A DNA stretch of 64,000 nt, from NCBI GenBank assembly GCA_023525975.1, contig CM042034.1, forward strand, positions 1,309,501 through 1,373,500, written 5' to 3'. Made by a program: the position numbers and the translations under genes. Source of the DNA: Smallanthus sonchifolius (Eukaryota; Streptophyta; Magnoliopsida; Asterales; Asteraceae). Below the pieces are notes generated by a model. The model did no database searches and had not been told where the DNA came from. It saw nothing but the letters and a program-made list of their open reading frames with translations. Positions 11,751 to 22,655 of this stretch are shown piece by piece (the stretch's first letter is position 1; each line of letters begins with the position of its first letter).

Positions 11751-12497
11751 GTAATAATACTTTTTCAGATCACTTGTTCTTCAATTTTCGTTTCACAGTT
11801 CTACGCATCTTCGCTAACTTGTTTGTTATTGTTAAACTTCGTAGATCTGTTTAATTGCATGTCGTTTTTTGAGTTCAAATCTGTTGGAAAATAGTCGGAA
11901 TTTGAAACCCTAGCTATTGATCTCGCTATTTTGTTTTGATTTCTGTTCGTTATTTCGAGTTTATGTTTGAATTCGTCCAACTGTTGATCGTATTGCTTAC
12001 GGTTTGATGCTTATAAGTTTGAAAGTTGACTGGACTTCGATTTATGTAGGTATCACTTTCAGTTAATATTTCAATCTCTCAAAAATTGAATAATAGTTGC
12101 GTTTCCGGTATGATAATCAAGAGTTGAATTGAGTTTATTTATTTTTAAAATTTTTCAGGTTTGAATTTCATTCATATTTTAGCCTCTCAAAAATTGAATA
12201 CTAATTGTGTTTCCTGTATGATAATTGAAAATTGAATTGAATTTATTTTTATATTTTTGTGATGTTTTTCAGGTTTGAATTTGAATTAATATTTTAGCCT
12301 CTCAAAATTGAATACTAATTGTGTTTCCTGTATGATAATCAAGAGTTGAATTGAGTTTATTTTTTTACTTTTCAGGTTTAAATTTCAGTTAAAAAAATTT
12401 AGCCTCTAAAAATTGAATTCTAATTGTGTATCCTGTATGATAACCGAGAGTTGAGTGGAATTTATTTATTATTTATTATTTTTGTGATGTTTTTCAG
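11751..12497 (+). other. 5' UTR intron of FERONIA
   Basis: The donor GTAATA at 11751 follows CTTTTCAG. The last acceptor, TTTTTCAG at 12490-12497, lies 21 bp before the ATG. Arabidopsis FER also has an intron in its leader (recollection of the family). The 3' part of this intron is a tandem repeat with several alternative acceptors. Confidence 0.6.
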
Positions 12498-12515
12498 GTT
12501 TGAATTTGGGGAATT
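12054..12515 (+). repeat. Four tandem units of about 103-122 bp, each ending in a splice-acceptor-like motif
   Basis: Each unit has CTCAAAAATTGAAT, TGTTTCCTGTATGATAA, GAGTTGAATTGA and then a pyrimidine tract with TTTTCAGGTTTGAATTT or a close variant. The AG positions are 12157-12158, 12271-12272, 12374-12375 and 12496-12497. The units differ by small indels and substitutions. Confidence 0.85.
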
Positions 12516-12518
12516 AGA

Positions 12519-15197
12519 ATGAGAAACCCTAATAGGCACCAACTGTTTGATTTGTTGCCTTGTTTTCTGCTCTTTGGATGTGCAATTCATGTGATTTTAG
12601 CTGCTGATTATGTCCCAACCGATAAGATATTGCTAAATTGTGGTGCAAACGGTGAATTAACCGATGAAGATGGTAGGCAGTGGACCTCCGATGCAGGGTC
12701 AAAATTCGTGGTACCTGGTGCTAGTTCCATAGTTTCAGATGCAGCCACCCAAAAACCTTCTGTTCCAACAGTCCCTTACATGACAGCTCGTATTTTCAGA
12801 TCTGAATTCACCTACAGTTTCCCGGTAGCTCCGGGAAGAAAATTCGTTCGCCTTTACTTCTATCCTGCTGTTTATGCTAATAACCTTAATGTCTCCAAAG
12901 GTGTCTTCTCTGTTGTTTCTGGATCGTATACCCTTTTGAAAAACTTCAGTGCGTATGAAACGACGAATAACCTGAACTATGATTACATCTCAAAGGAGTA
13001 TTCTATTAATGTTGATTCTGGGAGTTTGAATTTAACATTCACTCCTGCTCCAGGGACTCCTGATTCGTATGTATTTGTCAACGGTATTGAAATCGTTTCA
13101 CATCCTGATATTTATTCGTCTAATGGGAATACCATGATTGTTGGTACGGGTACGTCTTTTAATATCAACAACGACACGGTTCTTGAAAATGTTTATCGAT
13201 TAAATGTTGGTGGGCAGGCTATTTCAGCCTCTGGTGATACCGGACTTTTTAGACAGTGGCTTGGTGATATGCCTTATATATTCGGGGCAGCTGTAGGGGT
13301 TCCTGTGGCTACTGATCCGAACATCACAATTAGTTACCCATCGGGTATGCCTGATTATGTGGCGCCGGTTGATGTGTACAAAACAGCCCGGTCAATGGGT
13401 CCAACTGCAAATATCAACGTGGGTTTCAATCTAAGTTGGTACTTTGATGTTGATACAGGCTTTTCATATCTGGTTAGGCTCCATTTCTGTGAAGTTGCTC
13501 CAGAAATAACCAAGATTAACCAACGGGTGTTTGAAGTCTTCATCAACAATCAAACTGCCGAAACCGAAGCCGATGTGATTGGTTGGGCAACAAGGAAATT
13601 CACTCCTGTGATTAAAGATTATGTTGTTTTCTTCGCTCTCGGGGCTCCAAGGCAAGATCTATGGCTAGCATTGCATCCAAACACCGCATTGAAAGCACAA
13701 ACTTACGATGCTATCTTGAACGGTGTTGAGATATTTAAAATAAACGCGAGTGACGGTAATCTTGCGGGAACACTTCCATCACCAGCACCAGTACAACCAG
13801 TCATTGACCCCAATAGAGGATTATCAAGAAAGTCAAGTAAATCAAATAAAACTGGGGTTATTGGTGGTGGTGTTGGTGGCGGCATTGCTGCTATTCTCCT
13901 TATCGGTTTGTTTGTCTGCTTTTTGACCCGTAAAAGCAAGCAAAGAAAGGATCCGAGCTCGAGTGATGGCCCGTCGGGCTGGCTCCCTCTCTCCTTATAC
14001 GGAAACTCGCACTCTTCAGGCTCTACTGCCAAGACAAACACCACCGGAAGCTATGCTTCTTCCCTACCATCAAACTTATGCCGCCACTTTTCGTTTTCAG
14101 AGATCAAAGCCGCCACCAAAAACTTCGATGAATCTTTACTTCTCGGTGTCGGTGGATTCGGGAAAGTTTATAAAGGAGAAATAGATGGTGGGACCACTAA
14201 AGTTGCTATAAAACGGGGAAACCCGTTATCCGATCAAGGCATAAACGAATTCCAAACAGAAATCGAAATGCTTTCAAAGCTTCGACATCGCCACCTCGTG
14301 TCATTAATCGGTTATTGTGAAGATAATAACGAGATGATCTTGGTGTACGATTACATGGCTCACGGGACCCTTCGTGAGCATCTTTACAAAACCCAAAACC
14401 AACCGTTACCATGGAAACAACGCCTTGAGATTTGTATAGGTGCAGCCCGCGGGCTTCATTATCTCCACACGGGTGCTAAACACACCATCATCCATCGTGA
14501 TGTCAAAACAACCAACATTCTGCTGGACGAGAAATGGGTCGCTAAAGTTTCTGATTTCGGGCTGTCCAAAACCGGGCCTGCTTTGGACCACACCCACGTC
14601 AGCACCGTGGTGAAGGGTAGTTTCGGGTATTTAGATCCTGAATACTTCAGAAGGCAACAACTGACTGATAAATCCGATGTTTACTCGTTTGGGGTGGTTC
14701 TTTTTGAGATATTATGTGCCCGACCCGCTTTAAATCCAACACTACCGAAAGAACAAGTGAGTTTAGCCGAATGGGCTCAACACTGTCACAAAAAGGGCAT
14801 TCTTGACCAAATCATTGACCCGTATCTAAAAGGAAAAATCTCGCCGGAGTGTTTAAAGAAAGTGGCGGAGACTGCCGTGAAGTGTGTGGCTGACCAAGGG
14901 ATCGAGCGGCCATCGATGGGCGACGTGTTGTGGAACCTTGAGTTTGCTCTGCAGCTTCAGGAGAGCGCGGAAGACAGTGGCAGCAAAGAGACGATGGATT
15001 TGGAAACCGGTGTTTATGACGAGGTGCCGCTGAAAGGGAAGGCGAATAGTGGCGGTGATTACGATGGAACCGTGACGGATTCTAGAAGCACCGGGATGTC
15101 TATGAGCATTGGTGGGAGGAGTCTTGCTAGTGAGGATTCAGATGGGTTAACACCAAGTGCAGTTTTCTCACAAATTATGAACCCCAAAGGTCGTTGA
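12519..15197 (+). CDS. FER: FERONIA receptor-like kinase (CrRLK1L family)
   Basis: A single coding exon of 892 residues. A signal peptide covers about residues 1-29 (hydrophobic LLPCFLLFGC, then AADY). Two malectin-like domains follow (about 35-195 and 225-410) with family words ILLNCG, PYMTARIFRS, VRLYFYP and LRLHFCE-like VRLHFCE. A transmembrane helix lies at about 446-469 after a Gly-rich run. The Ser/Thr kinase begins near 524: glycine loop GVGGFGKVYKG from 544, catalytic Lys565 (VAIKR), HRD at 659-661, DFG at 679-681 and LDPEY in the activation segment. The C-terminus GGRSLASEDSDG..SAVFSQIMNPKGR is the strongly conserved FER tail. FER binds RALF peptides with LLG co-receptors and controls growth, fertilisation, cell-wall sensing and immunity (known). 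Length matches Arabidopsis FER (895). No defect was seen. Confidence 0.97.
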   Translation: MRNPNRHQLFDLLPCFLLFGCAIHVILAADYVPTDKILLNCGANGELTDEDGRQWTSDAGSKFVVPGASSIVSDAATQKPSVPTVPYMTARIFRSEFTYSFPVAPGRKFVRLYFYPAVYANNLNVSKGVFSVVSGSYTLLKNFSAYETTNNLNYDYISKEYSINVDSGSLNLTFTPAPGTPDSYVFVNGIEIVSHPDIYSSNGNTMIVGTGTSFNINNDTVLENVYRLNVGGQAISASGDTGLFRQWLGDMPYIFGAAVGVPVATDPNITISYPSGMPDYVAPVDVYKTARSMGPTANINVGFNLSWYFDVDTGFSYLVRLHFCEVAPEITKINQRVFEVFINNQTAETEADVIGWATRKFTPVIKDYVVFFALGAPRQDLWLALHPNTALKAQTYDAILNGVEIFKINASDGNLAGTLPSPAPVQPVIDPNRGLSRKSSKSNKTGVIGGGVGGGIAAILLIGLFVCFLTRKSKQRKDPSSSDGPSGWLPLSLYGNSHSSGSTAKTNTTGSYASSLPSNLCRHFSFSEIKAATKNFDESLLLGVGGFGKVYKGEIDGGTTKVAIKRGNPLSDQGINEFQTEIEMLSKLRHRHLVSLIGYCEDNNEMILVYDYMAHGTLREHLYKTQNQPLPWKQRLEICIGAARGLHYLHTGAKHTIIHRDVKTTNILLDEKWVAKVSDFGLSKTGPALDHTHVSTVVKGSFGYLDPEYFRRQQLTDKSDVYSFGVVLFEILCARPALNPTLPKEQVSLAEWAQHCHKKGILDQIIDPYLKGKISPECLKKVAETAVKCVADQGIERPSMGDVLWNLEFALQLQESAEDSGSKETMDLETGVYDEVPLKGKANSGGDYDGTVTDSRSTGMSMSIGGRSLASEDSDGLTPSAVFSQIMNPKGR

Positions 15198-17187
15198 AAT
15201 GCCGGAAACTTGATTTTATTGGGATAAATTTGTATGTTATTCTTTTCTTTTTACACACAAGTTTGATTACCTTGAGGGATTTTTATTTTTTTCCTTTTTG
15301 TTTTGGGGATATTATATCTAATTATAAATTGTATTTACAAGTATACGAGACTAAAACTAAATGTAGTAGGCTAACGTCCACGTACACCTCACCTTCAAAT
15401 GTTGTTAAACACCACTCCGTGGGCGCCAAAGCAAGGGGCTTTACCTGTTAACGGGCGTGAGGGTTTTGGGTGGGGCCTACTCATTTACTCTTAATTTTAT
15501 ATAAAAAAGAAAAGTTTGAAAAATAATTATGTTTTTAGTTAACATCTCACTATTTACATGAACTTTTTTACTTTTTCGTTGAGATATTTTGATGAAATTG
15601 TGTAGAGTCAAATGTGTGTGGGTAGATATAACACTAAGTCAAAAGCTTCCAGTTGTTGTTAAGGTTGTAAAGTGTAATGATAGCTGTAGGTAGGTAGATT
15701 CTGGTAGTTGGATTGACAAGAATGCACTAACCATGTTCATGGTCTCCCATACCAGATCCATCGGTTGTAGATATACTGTTTATATATAAACTTCAAATTA
15801 CATTAGAGGCGTAGATAGAAAGTAATATGGGTCGTTAATCTTATTATTTCAATATTTAATATTGAGATGTTATTAAAATTATAAATGATAGGAAGTTAGT
15901 AGAAGAGGAATCAACTTTTATTGTTAACTTTTTTTTCTTAATTTAGTTTTATGTTAAGTAACGTTTATATACTTAATTATTTTTATATTGAAATAAAAAA
16001 TTATAATATTTAATTTCGAGTATATTATTGATATAGTTAAAAGAAATGACTTTTTTTTATAAAAAAAATTGATGCATTTTTTTATTATAATGATGCATCT
16101 AAATTATGTGAGACCCGGTGCGTCTAATTTGCCCAATTAAAATGGTATGTCTAAACTAGTTATAAAAGTGTGTTTACTAATTATTATAGTGTGTTTAACG
16201 TACAAAAGTGCGTCCAAGTTTCAAAGGTCTGACACATGATCAAGCTATGCAGTTATAATAAAACTTTTTAACTATTACACCAGTGTATTTAAAATCACCC
16301 TTAATTAAATAAATGCATATATTATCGCCTTAAAATACATACCTAGCGTTCTGGATACTTCACATGCTTCGAACTAAAAATCATTTCATATAAGAACCAG
16401 TGTGTGTCTTTGTGTTAGGTTAATCAATATTATTAAGATTCATATTTTTATTATATTTAGGGATTCAAGTGTATGGCAGTTTTTTTTTTTAAAGACATTT
16501 TTTAATTCCTGTTATAAGTGGGATTTGAACCTATGACATTCTCAAAACTTGGTGTTCCTGAAAGATTTTCCAGTACCAATGAGCCACCAACCCCAATGAC
16601 CTTCTCAAGTGTATGGCAGTTGGCACCGTCCTTGGGCACGATTTGTTTGTCAAGTTGTGTCGACTTGACTTGGTTAGTAGTTGGTATTTATGTATTGTGT
16701 GATATGAAATATAAATAAGATTAGTTTGTCTCAGGTTCTTTAATTTAATGCTTTAAAAAAAGTAGTAGACTACATTTATTAAAGCCGGCAATCTTGCCCA
16801 TGGCTTTTAAAAACAGGTTATTTATGGGGCATTATTCAAGTTTTAGATAACGTGAAAAACTTTCTTTTTTCTTTTTTGTTACTGGTTTTGATTAGGGTGA
16901 AGAAGGCGACTTGCTTTCTGTTAAGAAAATAAAAAATTAAAACCATTAAAATAGTATTTATATATATAGTTAAATATGACAGTTGCTAATGTCAAGAATC
17001 ATGTAAAACTATATATACTTTATATAAAAGGAAGAGTTCAAATGAGTGATAACCACTTTTAAATAATTATATAATTTACAAATTATTTTTTTTTCTTTTA
17101 GTTGTTGAAATAATATTTAAGTATCTTAAACATATATATCTTGACAATAGATACTGAAATGAGGAGTCTTACATATACGTATCATAT
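15198..17187. other. FERONIA downstream region and spacer
   Basis: The FER 3' UTR is expected in the first few hundred bases. Apart from the SINE at 16482-16604 the rest is AT-rich and shows no gene. Confidence 0.45.
16482..16604 (-). mobile_element. tRNA-derived SINE with 17-bp target duplication
   Basis: The minus strand reads box A-like GGTGGCTCATTGGTA, then box B GGTTCAAATCCC, then an A-rich tail. TCAAGTGTATGGCAGTT is repeated at 16465-16481 and 16605-16621. The clean duplication suggests a fairly recent insertion. Confidence 0.85.
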
Positions 17188-17287
17188 AATGTTACATATA
17201 CGCGACACATAGTATTACACATACGTAACACTAACAGAATGATAATTGACGTATATGTAATACTATGTGTCACGTATATTTAACATT
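17188..17287. repeat. Inverted repeat with arms of about 38 bp
   Basis: AATGTTACATATACG..GACACATAGTATTAC at the left is mirrored by GTAATACTATGTGTCACGTATAT..AACATT at the right, with a spacer of about 24 bp. It could be the relic of a small foldback element. No target duplication was identified. Confidence 0.7.
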
Positions 17288-17778
17288 ATGTGTCAGTTAG
17301 ATTCCAATTCCAACAAATTCTGTTACATAATGTAAATTCCTTTTTGCAACGTATTACAATTTGCTCAACCAAACACATTGAAAAGGGAATTTAGATTCCA
17401 GTTTCAACAAATTCTGCAACTGAACAAATCGAATTCAGATTCCAATTTTATTGAATTTCGACAAACCAAACACTAAAGTTGTACATTCACCCACTACATA
17501 ACATTTTGAGAAGTTTCTTAGTGATCCTTATTGCAGCAAAGAATTTACCCTCTAGCAAACCACCTTTTTAGGCTTTCAATAAGATGGCCGAAAGCATATA
17601 CTTAGGTTTGTGGGTTTCATTATAAGTTTCTAAAATTACTTAGGCTTGCAAACGAAGATTAGAATACAACCAAAATAACAATAGACAGAAATCAAGTTTT
17701 GCATAAATGCTGCAGATAATAGTCCTACACTACGCCAGCATTTTTTTTTATTTTTTTTTTCTGTTATTATCTGAAATT

Positions 17779-18103
17779 TGAAGATTGGTAATCAGAAAAC
17801 AGCATCAAAACAAGAACGCAGAAAATTTAGATCATAAGCTCGATCTCTCAATTATCATTAACTCGAAAATTGAATGTACTCTATAACCCACAAGCTCGGG
17901 TTTATATAGAGATTACAAAACTTGGGAAAAAAGAAAACTATTAGATCACTATTATAACTCCTAAATAAACTAGGTTTATAATTCCCTAAATGTAACAAAA
18001 ACCAAGTTTCCAAAATACCCATAACCCAACTGGGCTGGGCTAATCAGCCGCCCCACCCATGAGCTCGGGTGACGGGCCTAAGTCTGGGCTTTACGTTCCA
18101 ACA
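17779..18103 (-). repeat. 3' LTR of the copia element
   Basis: This 325-bp TG..CA repeat lies downstream of gag-pol on the minus strand. The gag-pol stop codon falls just inside it (18091-18093). Confidence 0.95.
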
Positions 18104-21100
18104 TTCACCCCTCTAAGCCCGGACTTGGGCTTCAAGTCTTTGACTCCTAGTAGCACTTGCATCTCGCCAAATTTTACTCTCGCCAATGCTTTAGTTAACG
18201 GGTCAGCCCGCTGTTTTTCACCCGCAATATGCTCCATTTTTACTTCACCTTTTTCAATACACTCGCGTATGAAGTGATACCTTGTATTAATATGTTTGCT
18301 TCGACCATGAAACACCGGATTTTTTGTTAGTGCCAAGGCCGATTTGTTATCAACATACAAGGTTACGGTTTGAGTTGGCCATCCCGTGATTTCACTCAGT
18401 AACCCTCGAAGCCATAGTGCTTGGCATGCTGCGGCGGTGGCGGCCATGAACTCGGCCTCACACGATGAGAGAGCCACCGTAGCTTGTTTTTGAGTGCACC
18501 AAGTAATTGGTGAATCATTGAAGTAGAATACGTGCCCGGTAGTACTTTTTCCGTCATCTTTATCAACCCCGTGGCTACTATCACTAAAACCGTAGAGGGA
18601 TCGAATTCCACCCCTCGTGTAGATCAAACCAAAAGAGCTTGTTCCCTTTACGTACCTGAGAATGTGTTTTAGTGCTTGCATGTGTGACTCCTTTGGGTCT
18701 TGCATGTAACGACTCGCAAGTCCAATAGAGAAACTCAGATCGGGTCTTGTATGAAGCAAGTATCTCAAACATCCAATTAGGCTACGGTAGGTAGTAGGAT
18801 CAACTTGATCACCTGTTTCATCCTTATCAAGTTTCATACCCGGTTCAAGTGGACACTTTGTTGGGTTGCAATCTTGTAAGCCAGCATCTTTCAAGATTTT
18901 TCGGGCATAGCCTTCTTGTTTGATCTCGATCCCGGTTTTGGTTTGTTTAACTTCAATGCCAAGGTAAAATGATAGTAGGCCCAAATCACTCATTTCAAAT
19001 TGCTCCTCCATTTGCCTTTTGAAATTTGCAATTTTTTCTGGACTTGAACCTGTTACTATCAAGTCATCAACATATATACCAACAATTAGTATATCATTCA
19101 GAATATATTTTCGGTACACCGCTGTTTCGTGTTGGCATCTCATAAAGCTAAGATTTTTAAGCACACCATCAAGCTTGAGATTCCAAGCCCGTGGAGCTTG
19201 CTTTAACCCATAAAGGGCCTTCACCAATCGATAGACTTTTTCTTCATTTCCTTCCTTTACGAAACCCTCGGGTTGAACAACGTATACGGTTTCGTTTAGC
19301 TCTCCATGTAAGAATGCTGATTTTACATCAAGATGGTGAACCTCCCACCCCTCTCGGGCGGCTAAGGCAAGAAGCAGTCGTACGGTTTCAATACGAGCCA
19401 CCGGAGCGAATACCTCATTATAATCAACACCAAATTTCTGAACATAACCCTTGGCTACAAGGCGTGCTTTGTGCTTCACTACCTTTCCCGAGGCATCCTT
19501 CTTAACTTTATAAACCCATTTCAGACCGATGGGTTTAACGTTTTTCGGTAAATCAATGAGTTTCCAAGTGCTATTTTTCTCAATTGAGGCAATTTCAATC
19601 TCCATAGCTTTGACCCATTCTTTTATTCCTGCAGCCTCAGAATAACATGTTGGTTCACCGTCTTGAGTTAACAGCAGCTCGAGATCGTCGTCATTCCTGT
19701 TTTCCCCATACCGAACCTTACCACCTAAAACATAATCATCAAGCTTTTTCGGAATTTGCGAGGTTCGAGTCGAGCGCCTTGGGGTAACAGGAGCTGGAAC
19801 ATTCTGCTGTAACTCACTCGAATTACCTTCATCTTCACTTGAGTCAGAACTTATTGCTTGCGGACTGTTTCGAGCTGCTGGACTGGGCATCGCGGAGCTG
19901 GACTGTTCTGGTCCGGGCTCGGTTTCATGTGCAGCTGAGGTTGACAACTGCACAGGGCTGTTGTGAGGGCCGTTGTGAGGGTCAATTGACTGTGCCTCCT
20001 GCCCGGTCAGATCAGTTTGTGTCCTTGAGTTCGTAGGGACACGCAGAACCCCTCCCGGGTCTTCAAAGTTGACAATAAAATGATCCAAGGACTGTTTAAT
20101 ACTTGTTTCTAGTTCATTTGTCTTTTCCCAGTTCCAACTTTGCCTTTCGTTGAACACAACATCTCGGCTAACATGAACACGATTCTTTACCGGATCATAC
20201 ATTCGGTAGGCTTTTGATCCGGGCTCCGATCCGAGATAGACCATTGGTTTGCTTCTATCGTCTAATTTCTTCAACCTTGTTGTCAAGGGCGCTTTTACAT
20301 ACCCAATACACCCAAATAACCGTAAGTGCTCCAGGTTGGGTTTGTTCCCTTTGAGTGCTTCGTAAGGCGTTTGATTTGATAACGCCTTTGTAGGGACTCG
20401 GTTGAGTATGTAAATTGCATGACGGGCAGCCTCTCCCCATAATATTTTTGGGACATTTGTGCCTTTTAGCAAGGTACGGGTCATCTCGATCACAGTTCGG
20501 TTCCGCCGCTCCACCACACCATTTTGTTGCGGTGTGTATGGAGCGGTAAAGTGTCTCACCACCCCTTCTTTGTCACAGTAACCTAAGAAATCTTTTGACA
20601 TAAATTCCCCACCTCGGTCGGTTCGGAATACCTTGAGTTTGTGACCGCTTTCTCCTTCCGCAAGGCTCTTAAAAGTTTTAAAAGCTTCAAAACTTTCGTC
20701 TTTCTGTGCTAGGAGGATTCCCCACATAAAACGTGAAAAATCATCAACAAGAAGGAAAATATATTGTTTTCCTCTTGGTGTACTTGGTGAGATTGGACCG
20801 CATAAGTCTCCATGAACCAAGCTTAACGGTTTTGTTGCTCGGAAACTTGCTTGGTCGGGAAAGGGATTTCTTGCCTGTTTTCCTGCTAGACAAATCTCAC
20901 ATGATTTAGTACTAAAAATAAGTGAAGGGACACCGCATACCATTTCTTGTGTTGTAAGGGACTTCATGGCATCAAAGTTTAGGTGTCCTAAACGTTCGTG
21001 CCATAGCCATGTCGGGTCATGCTCCTTTGACAATAAACACATAGGTGCTCCCGCTGCTAGTTTGACTTTGTAAAGGCGATTCTTTGATCTGAACACTTTG

Positions 21101-22512
21101 ATGATCAGTTTCTTTGTTTTGTCAAAAACAAGCAAGTAATTTTCATCCATGAAGAACTTGCATCCGTTTTCAGTGGCTTGTCCCATGCTTAAAATATTGC
21201 TCTTTAAGCTAGGGATGTAGTAAACGTTGGAGATAAACCTCTCTATGCCGTCATCACATGTCACTAAAATCGAACCTTTTCCTTTTATCTCTACGTGTGA
21301 ACCGTCTCCAAATCGAACCTGACCTGTTACTTCTTCGTTTAGCTTTGAGAAGTAGTGTTTTTCCCCGGTCATATGATTACTGGCACCATTGTCGAGGTAC
21401 CAGAGTCCGTCTTCCTTTGGTTCAGACTCGAATGTCTTTGGATTCACCTTATCTTCATTAAGAAACACTTGTTCGATTTTCATTAGAACCTCGGTCTTCT
21501 TCTCGGTGGCATCGGCATAGTTGGATTCTTCCTTCTTCCCTGTTCTATCCGGGCAAACTGAAGCATAGTGCCCGAATTTGTCGCAACGAAAACATTGAAC
21601 CCGAGATTTATCCTTTTTCTCCCCGGTTTTCTCAGTTTCATGGCTTTGATCGCTGGGTTTAGATCGCTCTTGTCGTGCTCGGCCACCCCCCTTCCCACGA
21701 CCACGACCTCGGTCACGGGAACTTGTTTGGCCATTAAACTTTCCTTTAGAACCTGATGAGACATCTTTGGAATTGTTAGTACCATAAACTTTATTGAACA
21801 TCAACTTACTTTGGGTCTCGTGTTCGCCATCAACGCTTCTTACTCTATCCTCGTAGGCTTTGAGACGTCCTACAATTTCTTCAAACTTGATGGTTTTAAG
21901 ATCCACAGTTTGTTCAATGGAAGCCACGATGTTTATAAAACGTCTAGGCATCATCGTTAAGAATTTTCCCACCATTTTCTTCTCTTCAAGGATAGTTCCA
22001 AGGGCTGAGAACTTTGTGACAAGGCTAGCAATTCTTCCAGCAACATCATCAATAGAATCCGAGTCTTTCATCTTCATAGACTCGAATTCTGTGTTTAGGG
22101 TTTGAAGACGAGCCTCCCTTACCCTTTCTGCTCCAACGTGGCGAGTTTTAACGGCTTCCCAAATATCTTTTGCATCTTCATATTGAGCAATCTGCATTAT
22201 TTGGTCTTCCGGCAGGGCCTGAAACAAGTACGCAACAGCTGCTGCGTTCTTTTTCTCATCCACTTCCACACCGATTGCTGGTTCAACTACTTCCCATAAA
22301 CCGTGGTGTCGGAACACGGCTTTGATCCGGACTGCCCATATGGTATAGTTGCTGTTGTTAAGCATCGGAACTTGAAGTGGGATGTGGGTTTTTTCTTGAT
22401 ACTGTATGACTTGGGTAACTGGTGGTGTATCAGACATCTTTTTGTTCTTGCGTGAATAGGTGATCGGAGTGGATGGCTGTTTAGTGGGAGACGACTCCAG
22501 ACTTGAGGCCAA
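18091..22512 (-). CDS. Copia gag-pol polyprotein, intact (1473 aa)
   Basis: One uninterrupted frame encodes Gag, protease, integrase, reverse transcriptase and RNase H in copia order. Gag spans about residues 45-320 and ends with a zinc knuckle C-X2-C-X4-H-X4-C (CFRCDKFGHYASVC, about 306-319). The protease has LDNGASNHM near 372; DNG replaces the more common DSG/DTG in this branch. Integrase shows an HHCC-type region around 505-545 and FLLVDDFSRFMW, then QNGVVERRN. Reverse transcriptase has LDVKSAFLHGEL and the YVDD active site near residue 1146. RNase H has the SDSSHGVDKDDGKSTTG and SSCEAEFMA words. The start could be Met1 (22512) or MSDTPPV at residue 26. The product would replicate the element through virus-like particles in the cytoplasm and nucleus. 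Confidence 0.95.
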   Translation of the reverse strand: MASSLESSPTKQPSTPITYSRKNKKMSDTPPVTQVIQYQEKTHIPLQVPMLNNSNYTIWAVRIKAVFRHHGLWEVVEPAIGVEVDEKKNAAAVAYLFQALPEDQIMQIAQYEDAKDIWEAVKTRHVGAERVREARLQTLNTEFESMKMKDSDSIDDVAGRIASLVTKFSALGTILEEKKMVGKFLTMMPRRFINIVASIEQTVDLKTIKFEEIVGRLKAYEDRVRSVDGEHETQSKLMFNKVYGTNNSKDVSSGSKGKFNGQTSSRDRGRGRGKGGGRARQERSKPSDQSHETEKTGEKKDKSRVQCFRCDKFGHYASVCPDRTGKKEESNYADATEKKTEVLMKIEQVFLNEDKVNPKTFESEPKEDGLWYLDNGASNHMTGEKHYFSKLNEEVTGQVRFGDGSHVEIKGKGSILVTCDDGIERFISNVYYIPSLKSNILSMGQATENGCKFFMDENYLLVFDKTKKLIIKVFRSKNRLYKVKLAAGAPMCLLSKEHDPTWLWHERLGHLNFDAMKSLTTQEMVCGVPSLIFSTKSCEICLAGKQARNPFPDQASFRATKPLSLVHGDLCGPISPSTPRGKQYIFLLVDDFSRFMWGILLAQKDESFEAFKTFKSLAEGESGHKLKVFRTDRGGEFMSKDFLGYCDKEGVVRHFTAPYTPQQNGVVERRNRTVIEMTRTLLKGTNVPKILWGEAARHAIYILNRVPTKALSNQTPYEALKGNKPNLEHLRLFGCIGYVKAPLTTRLKKLDDRSKPMVYLGSEPGSKAYRMYDPVKNRVHVSRDVVFNERQSWNWEKTNELETSIKQSLDHFIVNFEDPGGVLRVPTNSRTQTDLTGQEAQSIDPHNGPHNSPVQLSTSAAHETEPGPEQSSSAMPSPAARNSPQAISSDSSEDEGNSSELQQNVPAPVTPRRSTRTSQIPKKLDDYVLGGKVRYGENRNDDDLELLLTQDGEPTCYSEAAGIKEWVKAMEIEIASIEKNSTWKLIDLPKNVKPIGLKWVYKVKKDASGKVVKHKARLVAKGYVQKFGVDYNEVFAPVARIETVRLLLALAAREGWEVHHLDVKSAFLHGELNETVYVVQPEGFVKEGNEEKVYRLVKALYGLKQAPRAWNLKLDGVLKNLSFMRCQHETAVYRKYILNDILIVGIYVDDLIVTGSSPEKIANFKRQMEEQFEMSDLGLLSFYLGIEVKQTKTGIEIKQEGYARKILKDAGLQDCNPTKCPLEPGMKLDKDETGDQVDPTTYRSLIGCLRYLLHTRPDLSFSIGLASRYMQDPKESHMQALKHILRYVKGTSSFGLIYTRGGIRSLYGFSDSSHGVDKDDGKSTTGHVFYFNDSPITWCTQKQATVALSSCEAEFMAATAAACQALWLRGLLSEITGWPTQTVTLYVDNKSALALTKNPVFHGRSKHINTRYHFIRECIEKGEVKMEHIAGEKQRADPLTKALARVKFGEMQVLLGVKDLKPKSGLRGVNVGT
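18104..18116 (-). other. Polypurine tract
   Basis: The minus strand reads AGAGGGGTGAA directly before the 3' LTR, the expected plus-strand primer for reverse transcription. Confidence 0.8.
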
Positions 22513-22640
22513 CCACTGTTTGGTTTATAGAACTTTCGAACCCTGCTTGGATCTTCCTTTTTTTTTTTTTTACTTGCGTACCAAGGTACTCCAGAAGTTT
22601 AAAAAAACTGCAGGTGATTATAGGCTTTGAGGATCAGCTA

Positions 22641-22653
22641 AGCTCTGATACCA
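22641..22653 (-). other. Primer-binding site complementary to initiator tRNA-Met
   Basis: On the minus strand TGGTATCAGAGC begins two bases inside the 5' LTR. It is the standard plant copia primer site, complementary to the 3' end of tRNA-iMet. Confidence 0.92.
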
Positions 22654-22655
22654 AT

